The notes: a model not told the origin generated them from the sequence alone. A DNA stretch of 64,000 nt from Zetaproteobacteria bacterium CG06_land_8_20_14_3_00_59_53 (GCA_002779605.1 PEWE01000030.1:1-64000), one strand, 5' to 3'. Positions 50,956 to 60,399 are shown, counted from the first letter of the stretch. Translations and numbers: made by a program.

Positions 50956-52162
50956 TGATCTGAACATACCCTCCCGCTGGCGACAGCACCTCACCCTTGA
51001 CCTGCCAGAGAGCAAAGCGGCGCGCCCGATCTGGGTGCATGCCTGTTCGGTCGGCGAGGTGTCGTCTGTCGCACCACTGATCGAAGGTCTGCTGGATATG
51101 GGGCATACAGTGCATCTTACGATGGTCACCGACACCGGTTTTGCACATGCACAACGCCTGTTCGGCGGGACTGTCAGCCTTGCTTATCTCCCTTGGGATT
51201 TCCCCGGCCTGATGCGGCGCATGATCGCCCACCTGAAACCCGGCCTGCTGCTGCTCTGCGAAACCGAGTTCTGGCCCGGCATGCTGCGCAGCTGCCGCAG
51301 ATTCAATATTCCTGTGGTCGGCATCAATACGCGTATCTCGGACCGTTCTTTTCCTCGCTACCGTGCCACCCGCTGGCTGTGGCGGCACTGGCTGAAGGGT
51401 GTGAAACTGTTTCTGGCACAGAGCGATATCGATGCCGAACGCCTGAAAAGCATGGGTGTGAAGAAGAAGCGCATCCGTTGTGTCGGCCATCTGAAATACG
51501 CCGTGCGCCCGCCGCTGGTGGACAGCGAGGCCCTGCGCCTGAAAGTGGATGCGAGCGGAAAGCGCCCGCTGCTGCTGGCCGGCAGCACGCACGACAACGA
51601 GGAAGAGACCCTGTGCCGCATGTTCGCGGCATGGAAACAGGCCGCCCCGAACCTGCTGCTGGTGTTGGTGCCACGCCACCCGCAGCGTTTCACCCCGGTG
51701 ATCGACAGCATGACGGCAACAGGACTGCGTACCGCACGCTGGTCGCAAGGCGCGGCAGGCAGGAATCATGATGCCATCGTCATCGACGAGATGGGTGTGC
51801 TGGGCGGCATGTACAGCATCGCCGATATCGTGTTCATCGGCGGCAGCCTGATCCCGCACGGCGGGCAGAATCCGCTGGAAGCGGCGGTTTGTGGAAGGGG
51901 TGTGATCACCGGACCGCACATGCACAACTTCACGGCCATCATGCAGGACATGCGTCATGCAGGTGCCGCCGTGCAGTGCGCCGATGCCGCAGAGGTGGAA
52001 GCCAGCGTGCAGCGCTTCATCTCGCACCCGGACGAATTGCGTCAGTTGCACGCGCATGCTGCTGTCTTCATGCAGGACAGAGCGGATGTCACCCGCAAGA
52101 TGCTCAAGGCCATCAAACCATGGCTGGAAAACACATCGCTGACTGCAGAGGTGGAGCCTTGA
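50936..52162 (+). CDS. waaA: Kdo transferase WaaA (KdtA), short N-terminus
   Basis: Transfers Kdo from CMP-Kdo to lipid IVA, 408 aa. The active-site block is PIWVHACSVGEVSS (catalytic Glu41); CETEFWPGMLRSC, VGINTRISDRSF and FIGGSLIPHGGQNPLEAA (CMP-Kdo site) follow. The N-terminus is only about 32 residues before this block and lacks the hydrophobic anchor that E. coli WaaA carries. No ribosome site favours 50936 over ATG 50945; both overlap the upstream gene. Confidence 0.93.
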   Translation: MPPMTGNDLNIPSRWRQHLTLDLPESKAARPIWVHACSVGEVSSVAPLIEGLLDMGHTVHLTMVTDTGFAHAQRLFGGTVSLAYLPWDFPGLMRRMIAHLKPGLLLLCETEFWPGMLRSCRRFNIPVVGINTRISDRSFPRYRATRWLWRHWLKGVKLFLAQSDIDAERLKSMGVKKKRIRCVGHLKYAVRPPLVDSEALRLKVDASGKRPLLLAGSTHDNEEETLCRMFAAWKQAAPNLLLVLVPRHPQRFTPVIDSMTATGLRTARWSQGAAGRNHDAIVIDEMGVLGGMYSIADIVFIGGSLIPHGGQNPLEAAVCGRGVITGPHMHNFTAIMQDMRHAGAAVQCADAAEVEASVQRFISHPDELRQLHAHAAVFMQDRADVTRKMLKAIKPWLENTSLTAEVEP

Positions 52163-52203
52163 CGCAAACGCCTGCAAGGCGAGGCTTTTTCAGAGAAACA
52201 GCC

Positions 52204-53175
52204 ATGCGCGTCGAAGCCATGTGGTGGCGTGACACGCCGCCTCCGCTGCTGTTGCGCTGGGCAAGCCGCATCTATGCCATCATCAACCGGCGCAATCTGG
52301 CGCGGCGGGCAAGCGCCGCCACCCGGCCCGCCATCCCGCTGATCTCGGTCGGCAATATAACGGTCGGCGGATCCGGCAAAACCCCGTTCGTCATCTGGCT
52401 GTGTGAAGAATTGACCCGGCGCGGCTATCGCCCCGTGGTACTCAGCCGTGGCGATGGCGGCAATCTGCAAAACCCCAGACGCATCCTTCCGGGCGACGCT
52501 GCCGGACAGGTCGGCGATGAAGCCCTGCTGCTGGCACTGCGCTGCCACGCTCCGGTGATTGCCGGCAGGGACCGGGTAGCCGGATGCAGGCTGGCGGAGA
52601 AGCTGGGTGATGTGATCGTGCTCGATGACGGCTTCCAGTACCGCCAGCTCGGGCGCAGCTGCGATATCGTGCTGATTCCCGACGAGGGTGCAGGGAACGG
52701 CCACCTGCTGCCTGCGGGCCCGCTGCGCGAAACACCCGCAGCGCTGGCACGCGCCGATCTGCTGGTGCGCACCGGCAGCCGGCAGGCCGAACCCTTGAGC
52801 AGCAAACACGAATGGCGCTGGCAGGCCGAAGCGCAGCCGATCCGCCCGTTCAGTGGCGGCGAGCTCCCGGATACCGATTCCTGGCTGGTTGTGGCCGGTA
52901 TCGCGCGCGCCGGACGTTTTTTCTCGGCAGCTGCAAAGCAGGTGCCTGTGAGCAGCACGATGCATTTTCCCGATCATCACCGCTACACGGCAGGCGATGT
53001 AGCACACCTTCTGGCCCCCGGTCTCCCCGTGCTGACCACGGAAAAAGATGCGGTCAAACTTCTCCCCTTGTGGCCGAAAGACAAACCTTTATTCGTACTG
53101 CCGCTCGCCGGACGCGGGGACGAAGGCTTGCCGGAGGCCATCATCGGGACCATGCTTAGCCACCGAAAAAAATAA
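52204..53175 (+). CDS. lpxK: Tetraacyldisaccharide 4'-kinase LpxK
   Basis: Inner-membrane P-loop kinase making lipid IVA, 323 aa. SVGNITVGGSGKTPFVIWLCEEL is the LpxK Walker A, with VLSRGDGG, VGDEALLLA, VIVLDDGFQYRQL and TTEKDAVKL following. The N-terminal helix LLLRWASRIYAIINRRNLARR is the membrane anchor. ATG 52204 fits family starts; an in-frame TTG at 52159 overlapping the waaA stop has a better ribosome site and is a real alternative. Confidence 0.94.
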   Translation: MRVEAMWWRDTPPPLLLRWASRIYAIINRRNLARRASAATRPAIPLISVGNITVGGSGKTPFVIWLCEELTRRGYRPVVLSRGDGGNLQNPRRILPGDAAGQVGDEALLLALRCHAPVIAGRDRVAGCRLAEKLGDVIVLDDGFQYRQLGRSCDIVLIPDEGAGNGHLLPAGPLRETPAALARADLLVRTGSRQAEPLSSKHEWRWQAEAQPIRPFSGGELPDTDSWLVVAGIARAGRFFSAAAKQVPVSSTMHFPDHHRYTAGDVAHLLAPGLPVLTTEKDAVKLLPLWPKDKPLFVLPLAGRGDEGLPEAIIGTMLSHRKK

Positions 53176-53205
53176 CAGGCGACGTATCCCCGTCGCGGAG
53201 CAACC

Positions 53206-53376
53206 ATGCTGGACAAAGAACTGATGAATATCCTCGCCTGTCCCCAATGCAAGGGCAAGGTGGACTACAACAAGGCCAAGGACGGCCTGGTCTGCGCCAA
53301 GTGCAGCCTTGAATATCCGATCCGCGACGACATCCCGGTCATGCTGATCGACGAGGCCAAGTCTCTGGCCGCTTGA
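53206..53376 (+). CDS. Trm112/YcaR-like zinc-ribbon protein
   Basis: 56 aa. MLDKELMNILACPQCKGKVD followed by CAKC and YPIRDDIPVMLIDEA is the Trm112-like (UPF0434) fold; Cys12, Cys15, Cys30 and Cys33 form the metal site. It lies between lpxK and an acyltransferase; in E. coli the homologue ycaR also follows lpxK. A GCGGAG site precedes the ATG. Proteins of this type activate methyltransferases in other systems, and a class I methyltransferase is encoded two genes downstream. Confidence 0.9.
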   Translation: MLDKELMNILACPQCKGKVDYNKAKDGLVCAKCSLEYPIRDDIPVMLIDEAKSLAA

Positions 53377-54287
53377 TGGACGCCCTGAAGGCCGCGCTGC
53401 TGCGCGGCGCTTTCCGGCTGGCCAGCCTGCTGCCGGTGCGACTGCTCGGTGGTCTGGGAGCAGGCCTCGGCCGGCTTGCCTTCTATCTGGATGCCAGACA
53501 CCGGCGCATCAGCATCCGCAACCTCACCCGTGTGTATCCGGACCGTTCGCGCGCCTGGCGCACCCGCACCGCGCGCGAATCCTTCGCCGAGCTCGGCCGC
53601 ACCATGCTGGAGCTGCCGCATGTGTTCATGAAGAGCCGGGAATACCTGCTTGCCCATGTCAGCGTCGAAGGTGAAGACCATATGCGCGCAGCGCTGGCCG
53701 AAAACAAAGGGGTGTTTCTTGCCGCCTGCCACCACGGCAACTGGGAACTGGGCGCCCTGATGTTTTCGCTGCTCGGTTTCGATATCGAGTTCTTCTATCG
53801 CCCGCTGCGCCAGCCGGTCGCCGAGGCCTTTGTACGCGAGCGCCGCGAGCGCTTCGGCGCCACCCTGCATGCCCGGCAGGATCCGCTGCGCTGGCTGGTG
53901 CGCGCCCTGAAGGGACGCACCCTGATCGGTCTGATGATCGACCAGCACATCGGTGACGGCATGCCCGTTCCCTTCCTCGGACATATGGCCAACACCCTCA
54001 CCCTGCCCGCCGCCATGGTGCGCAAATACGATGCGCCACTGGTCGGCGTGGCACTGCACCGCATCGGCAGGGGCTTCAAGTTCCGCCTCGACATCTGGAC
54101 CATCGAACGCCCCGATATGGCACTCAGCGAGCAGGCCTTTGTCTACAAGCTGACCCGCGATATCGGCAAGAGCTTCGAGCCGGCCATCAACCTGCGGCCG
54201 GAGATGTGGCTGTGGAGCCATCAGCGCTGGAAACTGCTGGAAGAGCACAATAAAGACATCACCGGGGTGGTTTATGGCACGCCATAA
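53376..54287 (+). CDS. lpxL: Lipid A late acyltransferase (LpxL/HtrB family)
   Basis: Adds a secondary acyl chain to Kdo2-lipid IVA, 303 aa. The catalytic HxxxxE motif is in AACHHGNWELG (near 121-126). FYRPLRQP, GLMIDQHIGDGMPVPFLGH and the C-terminal INLRPEMWLWSHQRWK are family blocks. The N-terminal helix is the membrane anchor. The ATG overlaps the stop of the Trm112-like gene (TGATG). Confidence 0.9.
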   Translation: MDALKAALLRGAFRLASLLPVRLLGGLGAGLGRLAFYLDARHRRISIRNLTRVYPDRSRAWRTRTARESFAELGRTMLELPHVFMKSREYLLAHVSVEGEDHMRAALAENKGVFLAACHHGNWELGALMFSLLGFDIEFFYRPLRQPVAEAFVRERRERFGATLHARQDPLRWLVRALKGRTLIGLMIDQHIGDGMPVPFLGHMANTLTLPAAMVRKYDAPLVGVALHRIGRGFKFRLDIWTIERPDMALSEQAFVYKLTRDIGKSFEPAINLRPEMWLWSHQRWKLLEEHNKDITGVVYGTP

Positions 54288-54987
54288 GGGCGTAAGCAAG
54301 GCGCGCTGGCTGGATTCCCAGAAGCTGCTCAGCGAGCTCTGGCAGCAGGAGGACCTGCTGGCTATCGAGCTGGAGCGCATGAAGCGTTGTTATCTTCCCC
54401 TGCTTGACGGGCACCGTCCCCAGATCGATGCAAAAACCCGCATCCTGGATCTGTGCTGCGGCGCGGTTTGCACAGCACGGCTGATCGACAAAGGCGAAAA
54501 GAACTATCTGGATCCGATGCTGGATGCCTACCGGCGCATGTACCCGGGCAAGCTTCCCAAGGGAAGACATATGGCACTGGCCGCCGAAAAGGTGCCGGAG
54601 GATTCAGCGAGCTTCGACATCATCCTGTGCATCAACGGGCTGGATCATGTGCTCAATCCCGAACTGGCGCTCAACGAAATGGAGCGTCTGCTGAAGCCAT
54701 CCGGCACACTGATCATCGGCATCGCGGTGTTTCCGAAGCCCATCGCCCGTTTGCGTTATTTTTTCGAAAACTATTTCAGCCCGTTGCGAGATGAGACCCA
54801 CCCCTATTCCTATTCCCTGTCCGCTATCGAGCGCTCTATCGCCAGACATTTCGACATCGAGAAGTCCATGGAACTCGACGAGGTATGCAGCGCGGAAACA
54901 CGCAGCATGGCCAGAGAATATGCCTTGGTGTGCCGCAGGAAAAAGCAGGATGCAGAGACTCAAGCGGAAACAAACGCAGCACCATGA
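54274..54987 (+). CDS. Class I SAM-dependent methyltransferase
   Basis: 237 aa. The Rossmann methyltransferase fold is seen in ILDLCCGAVCTARLIDKGE (motif I), DIILCINGLDHVLNPELALNEMERLLKPSGTLIIG (motifs IV-VI). The motif I Gly-x-Gly is altered to CCGAVC, which may weaken or change cofactor binding. The substrate is unknown; location among LPS genes suggests an envelope role, and a Trm112-like partner lies two genes upstream. It overlaps lpxL by 14 nt and waaF by 4 nt. Confidence 0.8.
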   Translation: MARHKGVSKARWLDSQKLLSELWQQEDLLAIELERMKRCYLPLLDGHRPQIDAKTRILDLCCGAVCTARLIDKGEKNYLDPMLDAYRRMYPGKLPKGRHMALAAEKVPEDSASFDIILCINGLDHVLNPELALNEMERLLKPSGTLIIGIAVFPKPIARLRYFFENYFSPLRDETHPYSYSLSAIERSIARHFDIEKSMELDEVCSAETRSMAREYALVCRRKKQDAETQAETNAAP

Positions 54988-55970
54988 ACAAGGGCACAGG
55001 CAATCATCCGGGCCTGAGGTGCGACCATCTGGTCCTGCACGCCCCCAACTGGCTGGGCGATGTGATCATGGCACAGCCGGCCATGCATGCCTTCGCCAGC
55101 GGAGCACAGGCAGAGAAGATTCAGCTGACCGGCAAGCCATGGCTGGCCGATATCCTGCCCTGGCTGAACCTGCCGGGCGCTGAGTACATCCCCGAAGGCA
55201 GCCACGGTGGCGATGCCTTCGTCGTCTTCCCCAACAGCTTCCGTTCGGCCGTTCGCGCCGTGCAAAGCGGGGCAAAGCGCCGTATCGGCTATCGTGGGCA
55301 ATGGCGCAGCCTGCTGCTCAGCGATGCGCTGACGCCGCGCATCGACATGCTCACCGGCCACCACCGCACCTACTTCAACGATCTGGCCATCTTCTGCGGC
55401 ATCGAGGTCAAGCAACCGGAAGTACACCTTGCCTGCCCCGATGCACACATTCAGGCGGGCCGGCAATGGATGCAGCAGAACGGGCTGGATGCCGGTAATA
55501 CGGTCTGCATCGCCCCCGGCGCCCAGTTCGGCGGAGCCAAACGCTACCCTGCCGAACGCTGGGCGAAGGTGGCACAGCTGCTCTCCGGGCGCGGCCTGCA
55601 CATACTGGCTCTCGGCACCCCCGCCGAACGGGAGATCGCCGCTCAGGTACTGTCCAGCATTCAGGGACCTTGCATGAACAGCGCCGGCAGCACCACGCTG
55701 GCGCAATGCCTGCAACTGCTGAGTGCCTCGCGCGGACTGCTGTGCAACGATTCCGGCCTGATGCATGTGGCCGCCGGCATGGGTAAACAGGTGGTCACCG
55801 TATTCGGCGCAACCGATCCGGTGCGCACCGCACCATCCGGGCCGCATGTACACCTGATCTATCATCCTGCGGCATGCAGTCCGTGCCTGAAGCGCGAATG
55901 CGTTGTTGCAGGACAACCATGCATGGCCAATATCGCTCCGGAAGAAGTCGCCGCGGCGTTTTCCGAATGA
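54984..55970 (+). CDS. waaF: ADP-heptose:LPS heptosyltransferase II (WaaF)
   Basis: GT9 enzyme adding the second core heptose, 328 aa. HAPNWLGDVIMAQPAMHAF is the WaaF start block. GAQFGGAKRYPAERWAKVA and LCNDSGLMHVAAGMGKQVVTVFGATDPVRTAP form the ADP-heptose site. ATG overlaps the methyltransferase stop. Confidence 0.94.
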   Translation: MNKGTGNHPGLRCDHLVLHAPNWLGDVIMAQPAMHAFASGAQAEKIQLTGKPWLADILPWLNLPGAEYIPEGSHGGDAFVVFPNSFRSAVRAVQSGAKRRIGYRGQWRSLLLSDALTPRIDMLTGHHRTYFNDLAIFCGIEVKQPEVHLACPDAHIQAGRQWMQQNGLDAGNTVCIAPGAQFGGAKRYPAERWAKVAQLLSGRGLHILALGTPAEREIAAQVLSSIQGPCMNSAGSTTLAQCLQLLSASRGLLCNDSGLMHVAAGMGKQVVTVFGATDPVRTAPSGPHVHLIYHPAACSPCLKRECVVAGQPCMANIAPEEVAAAFSE

Positions 55971-56980
55971 AAATACTTATCGTCAAACTCTCCGCCTTCG
56001 GCGACATCATCCATTCCCTGCCCGCGCTGCACGACCTGCTGGCACGACCGGATGTGCAGGAGGTGCACTGGCTGGTGGATGCGCGCTACGGGTTCGTCAC
56101 GGATATCTTCCCGCCGCAGGTGAAGGTGCATAAGGTGGAACTGCGCGGTAAGTCTCCCGTACGAAGCGCATGGCGGGCGGTCCGTGCTTTAAGGAACGAA
56201 CATTTCAACGCCGTGCTGGATCTGCAGGGCCTCGGCAAGTCGGCCATTCTGGCAGCCCTTGCCGGCTCCCCCGTGTACGGCATGGACGAGAAGCATCTGC
56301 GCGAGAAGGTATCGCGTCTGTTTCTCCGTCCGGTTCCTTTCCATGCCGATGAACGGCATGTCGTGCAGCAGTATCGCCGGGTCGCCGCAGCACCATTCGG
56401 GGACAGCGCGGCAGCCATGCTTTACAGCCCGCCGCAGGCCATACCCAGCGAGCTGATGCTGAAAACCGGCGAGGCATTGCTGCAGCATTGGAAGATCGCC
56501 GGCAAGCCTCATATCTGGCTGCACACCGGCGGCGGCTGGGAAACCAAGCAACTGCCGGTAAGCACATGGCAGCAACTCGCCGGCAAACTGCTGGATGAGG
56601 GGTTTATTCCTGTTCTCGGCTGGGGCAGCACGGCGGATAAGGCAGTGGCCCTCAGCATCAGAAAAGAAGTGCCGGACGCGCTTATTCCGGAACACCGGCT
56701 GAGCATGGATGCGCTGTGCGGTGTGCTGAGCCGGGCCTCGGCTGTGGTCGGTCCGGACACCGGCGTGGTGCATCTGGCGGCGGCGCTGGGCACCCCGACG
56801 GTCAGCTTCTGGGGCCCGTCCGCCTCCTGGCGCTCGGCGCCACTGGGTGAAAGCCACCTGCATATCGAATCCAATCCGGCCTGCGGCCCCTGCTTCAAGC
56901 GCCAGTGCGGGGCATTTATCTGCATGGATATGATCCGCGCCGACGCTATCATCGCGGCCATCCATGAAATCACGTCTTAA
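55967..56980 (+). CDS. waaC: ADP-heptose:LPS heptosyltransferase I (WaaC)
   Basis: GT9 enzyme adding the first heptose to Kdo, 337 aa. MKILIVKLSAFGDIIHSLPALHDL and VDARYGFVTDIFP are WaaC-like. LHTGGGWETKQLPVSTWQQLA and VGPDTGVVHLAAALGTPTVSFWGPS follow. The start overlaps the waaF stop by four bases. Confidence 0.93.
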   Translation: MKILIVKLSAFGDIIHSLPALHDLLARPDVQEVHWLVDARYGFVTDIFPPQVKVHKVELRGKSPVRSAWRAVRALRNEHFNAVLDLQGLGKSAILAALAGSPVYGMDEKHLREKVSRLFLRPVPFHADERHVVQQYRRVAAAPFGDSAAAMLYSPPQAIPSELMLKTGEALLQHWKIAGKPHIWLHTGGGWETKQLPVSTWQQLAGKLLDEGFIPVLGWGSTADKAVALSIRKEVPDALIPEHRLSMDALCGVLSRASAVVGPDTGVVHLAAALGTPTVSFWGPSASWRSAPLGESHLHIESNPACGPCFKRQCGAFICMDMIRADAIIAAIHEITS

Positions 56981-56987
56981 GGTTCCC

Positions 56988-57719
56988 ATGCGCCCGATCA
57001 TTTCCGCTTTGCTTTTCCTGGTGATGTTTCCGGGCATGGCACAGGCTCAATGCCTGCCGTTCAACGGCGAAAGCATGCAGTTCTCCGTCGGCTGGGAATT
57101 CGTCAAGGCCGGTACCGCCGACATGAGCATCGCGTCCGACGATGCGGGCTACCGCATCACCTCGCGCGGCACCAGCAACAGCTTCCTCGATGTGTTCCAC
57201 AAGGTGCGCGACACCATCATCTCTGCAGGCGACTGCCGCGAGGACAAGCTGCAAAGCACACTGTTCGATGTGGTGCAGAACGAAGGAAAATATCATTCCA
57301 CCAAGCGGGTGGACTTTTTGTGGCGGGAAAATCGGGTGACCCACACACAGAGCGGAACGACCGATAGCTATGATGTGCCGGCAGGCCACCTCAATGCCAT
57401 CGATGCCTTCTTCACGGTACGTAAAATGAAGCTTGAACCCGGCATGCAGATCCGCATTCCGATCTTCGATTCACGCAAGCAGTACGAGGTGGTCGTGGAT
57501 GTGCTGAAGCGGGAAAAGATGTTCGCGCCCTGGGGCGAGACCGTTGATGTGCTGGTCATCATTCCGCGTCTGAAAACCGAGGGCATCTTCTCCAGCATGG
57601 GTACGGTCAAGCTGTGGCTCACCGACGATGCGCGCCACATTCCTCTGAAAATGACTGCCAAGGTGAAAATCGGCCGCATCGTGGCCGATCTGGAGCAATA
57701 CACCCCGGTGAGCCGGTGA
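56988..57719 (+). CDS. DUF3108 periplasmic protein
   Basis: 243 aa with a signal peptide (cleavage near AQA, residue 20). The mature part is beta-rich: ESMQFSVGWEFVKAGTADMSI, SRGTSNSFLDVFHKVRDTI and WLTDDARHIPLKMTAKVKIGRIVADL match the DUF3108 pattern of envelope proteins of unknown function. ATG 56988 is chosen because AAGG lies just upstream; ATG 56964 would overlap waaC and put charged residues before the signal peptide. Confidence 0.85.
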   Translation: MRPIISALLFLVMFPGMAQAQCLPFNGESMQFSVGWEFVKAGTADMSIASDDAGYRITSRGTSNSFLDVFHKVRDTIISAGDCREDKLQSTLFDVVQNEGKYHSTKRVDFLWRENRVTHTQSGTTDSYDVPAGHLNAIDAFFTVRKMKLEPGMQIRIPIFDSRKQYEVVVDVLKREKMFAPWGETVDVLVIIPRLKTEGIFSSMGTVKLWLTDDARHIPLKMTAKVKIGRIVADLEQYTPVSR

Positions 57720-57768
57720 ATCCACCCCGACCTCTGACTTTTCGCGCATACCGCGCTAAGCTGCCTCA

Positions 57769-58701
57769 ATGAAAGTACTCGTGCTCGGAGGATGCGGCTT
57801 TATCGGCTCGCATCTGGTGGATGCCCTGCTGAAAGCCGGGCATCAGGTTCGCGTGCTGGATCATTCCCGTGAGAAATTCAGGAAGCCGCTGAACGGAGTC
57901 GAATACCGTATTGCGGAACTCTCCGATTCAGTAGCGCTCGGATCAGCGGTTCTGGGCATGGATATCGTGTTCCACACCGTCAGCACCAGCGTGCCTGAAA
58001 CATCGAATCGCGATCCTGAGGCCGATATCCGCGGCAACCTGATCAACATGCTGCATCTGCTGGACCATATGCGGACACACGAGGTCAAAAGAATCGTCTA
58101 TCTTTCCTCCGGAGGCACCGTGTACGGCAACACGGATGTGACCCCTACGCCCGAGACACAGCTGTTGAACCCGGTGTGCTCCTACGGCATCGTGAAACTC
58201 GCCATCGAGAAATACCTGTTCATGTACCAGCAACTCTACGGCCTGCAGCCAGTGGTCATCCGTCCAGCCAACCCCTACGGCCCGCGACAGAATCCGACAG
58301 GCATCCAGGGCGCCATTTCCAGCTTCATGTCGCGCATCATGCATCACCAACCCGTACAGATATGGGGCGACGGCAGCATTGTCCGCGATTTTTTCCATGT
58401 CGAGGATCTGGCCCGGCTTTGCTTGCTGGCAGGGGAAAGCACACATACCGGCATCTTCAATGCCGGCAGCGGCACAGGTTGTTCGATACGCAGCCTGCTC
58501 GACATCATCGCGACGGTCAGTGGTCTGACCCCACAGATCGAATTTCAGCCGGCTCGCAGCTTTGATGTGCGCAAGGTCGTGCTCGATATCCACAAGGCCG
58601 AAGCCACGTTCGGCTGGCAACCGCAAATCACCATGCAGGATGGCATCAGGGGCTACTGGCAATGGTTGACGGAACTGCAAACCGGCGCGGAACAACGATG
58701 A
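57769..58701 (+). CDS. NAD-dependent sugar epimerase/dehydratase (GalE-like)
   Basis: Extended short-chain dehydrogenase, 310 aa. The NAD site is VLVLGGCGFIGSHLVDALL, and the catalytic YxxxK is YGIVK (near 143-147) with Ser in YLSSGGTVYG. VIRPANPYGPRQNP and FFHVEDLARL fit UDP-hexose 4-epimerases. It probably makes a nucleotide sugar for the two downstream transferases; the exact sugar is not determinable. Confidence 0.88.
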   Translation: MKVLVLGGCGFIGSHLVDALLKAGHQVRVLDHSREKFRKPLNGVEYRIAELSDSVALGSAVLGMDIVFHTVSTSVPETSNRDPEADIRGNLINMLHLLDHMRTHEVKRIVYLSSGGTVYGNTDVTPTPETQLLNPVCSYGIVKLAIEKYLFMYQQLYGLQPVVIRPANPYGPRQNPTGIQGAISSFMSRIMHHQPVQIWGDGSIVRDFFHVEDLARLCLLAGESTHTGIFNAGSGTGCSIRSLLDIIATVSGLTPQIEFQPARSFDVRKVVLDIHKAEATFGWQPQITMQDGIRGYWQWLTELQTGAEQR

Positions 58702-59528
58702 GCCGGACCGTACCCGACCGCATCGCGATCATCGTTTCTACCTACAACGCCGCCCCCTTTCTTACCATGACGCTGGAAGGATATGCCCGGCAGAGCGACC
58801 GGGCTTTCAGCATCTACATCGCCGATGACGGTTCAGGGCCGGAGGTGGCCGCCGTGATCGAGGCCTTCCGTGCACGCCACGACATCGCCATCCGTCACCT
58901 TTGGCACGAGGACAAGGGATATCGCCGTGCTCTGGCATTGAACCGCGCCATCAACGTGGTGGAAGAACCGTACATCGTGCTGACCGATGCCGACTGCGTA
59001 CCCTTGCCCGATATGGTGGCCACGCATAAATCCATCGCCGAACAGGGCATCCTCATCCGCGGCAGCCGCGTGCTGATCTCCGAAGACAAGACCGCCGCGC
59101 TTGGCAAAGCCGCCACGCTTGGCAAAGACACAGCATGGAATCCGGATCAATCCCTCATGCGATGGCTGCAATGGCGCATGCGTGGACATATCAACCGTCT
59201 GTTCCCGATCCTGATGCCGGCGTTCACCTCGGCGGAAAGTGAAAAACTACCCGGCATCCGCGGCTGTCATTTCGCCTTCTGGACGTCCGATGCCAGACAG
59301 GTGAACGGCTTCGACAGCTCCTATGAAGGCTGGGGACGCGAAGATTCGGATTTCGCCGCACGGCTTTTCCATGCCGGAGTGAAGCGCAAGAACCTGTATG
59401 GCATGCCGGTGCTGCACCTGTGGCACAAAGAGGCCTCGCGCGACCGCCTGGGAGAGAACAACGACATCCTGAGCCGCTGCCTTGCCGAGAAACGCATCCG
59501 CGCCATTCAAGGGCTCGACGAACTATGA
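58698..59528 (+). CDS. GT2 family glycosyltransferase with C-terminal galactosyltransferase-like domain
   Basis: 276 aa. The GT-A core shows IAIIVSTYNAAPFLTMTLEGY, IADDGSG and LTDADC (DxD). GIRGCHFAFWTSDARQVNGFDSSYEGWGREDSDFAARLFHAG is the C-terminal block of this subfamily. An 18-nt imperfect tandem duplication (59091-59126) yields AALGKAATLGK. The start overlaps the epimerase stop (ATGA). It likely extends the LPS core. Confidence 0.87.
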   Translation: MSRTVPDRIAIIVSTYNAAPFLTMTLEGYARQSDRAFSIYIADDGSGPEVAAVIEAFRARHDIAIRHLWHEDKGYRRALALNRAINVVEEPYIVLTDADCVPLPDMVATHKSIAEQGILIRGSRVLISEDKTAALGKAATLGKDTAWNPDQSLMRWLQWRMRGHINRLFPILMPAFTSAESEKLPGIRGCHFAFWTSDARQVNGFDSSYEGWGREDSDFAARLFHAGVKRKNLYGMPVLHLWHKEASRDRLGENNDILSRCLAEKRIRAIQGLDEL

Positions 59529-60322
59529 GCAGTACAAAACCGGTAAAACTTCACCCTGTTTCCGTGTTCATCCCGGTACTTAACGAGGCGGACAAGATAG
59601 CGGCTGCCGTACAAAGCGTGGCGTGGGCGGATGAGATCGTGGTCATCGACACCGGTTGCACCGACGACACCGTTGCCATCGCCCGCGAACTCGGTTGCCG
59701 CATCGAGACGCTCACATTCGAAGGTTTCGGGAAGCTGCGCAATGATGCGGTTGCGCTGTGCACCCACGACTGGGTGCTGAGTATCGATGCAGACGAGCGC
59801 TGCACGCCCGCACTGCAGACCGAGATCCTTGCCGCGCTTGAAGGGGGGCCGGAGTTCGACCTGTATTACATCCCGCGGCGCAACTACTTCATGGGTAGGG
59901 AGATCCGCCACTGCGGCTGGTATCCGGATTACTGCCAGCCCAAGCTGTTCAAAAAGGGTGCGCTGATCTATCGCGACGACATGGTGCACGAAGGCTTCGA
60001 CATCCATGGTCGCCTGGGCTACCTGAAATCGGATGTACTGCACTTCTCGTTCCGCGATCTGGATCAGATCATCCATAAAATGAACCGCTATTCGACCCTC
60101 GGCATGCAGAAGATGCTGCAGCAGGGCAAAACATCGGGCATGGGCAAGGCGCTGCTGCGCGGCCTGTGGGCCTTCTTCCGTATCTATGTGCTCAAACTCG
60201 GCTTCCTCGACGGATGGCCCGGCTTTGTCATCGCGCTGGGCAATTTCGAGGGTACCTACTACCGCTACGCCAAGCTGGCCCTCGCCGCCGGACAGGCCGG
60301 AGCAAGGGAAAAAGCCCGGTGA
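59525..60322 (+). CDS. waaE: WaaE/KdtX-like GT2 glycosyltransferase
   Basis: 265 aa. VSVFIPVLNEADKIAAAVQSVAWADEIVVIDTGCTDDTVAIARELG and LSIDADERCTPALQTEI are typical of WaaE, a beta-1,4-glucosyltransferase acting on core heptose I. The C-terminal part (YHRDDMVHEG-like YRDDMVHEGFDIHG, HFSFRDLDQIIHKMNRYS) agrees. The precise sugar is uncertain. Overlaps the previous gene by four bases. Confidence 0.85.
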   Translation: MSSTKPVKLHPVSVFIPVLNEADKIAAAVQSVAWADEIVVIDTGCTDDTVAIARELGCRIETLTFEGFGKLRNDAVALCTHDWVLSIDADERCTPALQTEILAALEGGPEFDLYYIPRRNYFMGREIRHCGWYPDYCQPKLFKKGALIYRDDMVHEGFDIHGRLGYLKSDVLHFSFRDLDQIIHKMNRYSTLGMQKMLQQGKTSGMGKALLRGLWAFFRIYVLKLGFLDGWPGFVIALGNFEGTYYRYAKLALAAGQAGAREKAR

Positions 60323-60399
60323 TGGAGCAACAAGCGTCATAAACAAGACACAAACCCTGTACTGCGTGTAACATGCGGCTTTTGAAAGATGGAGGAACT

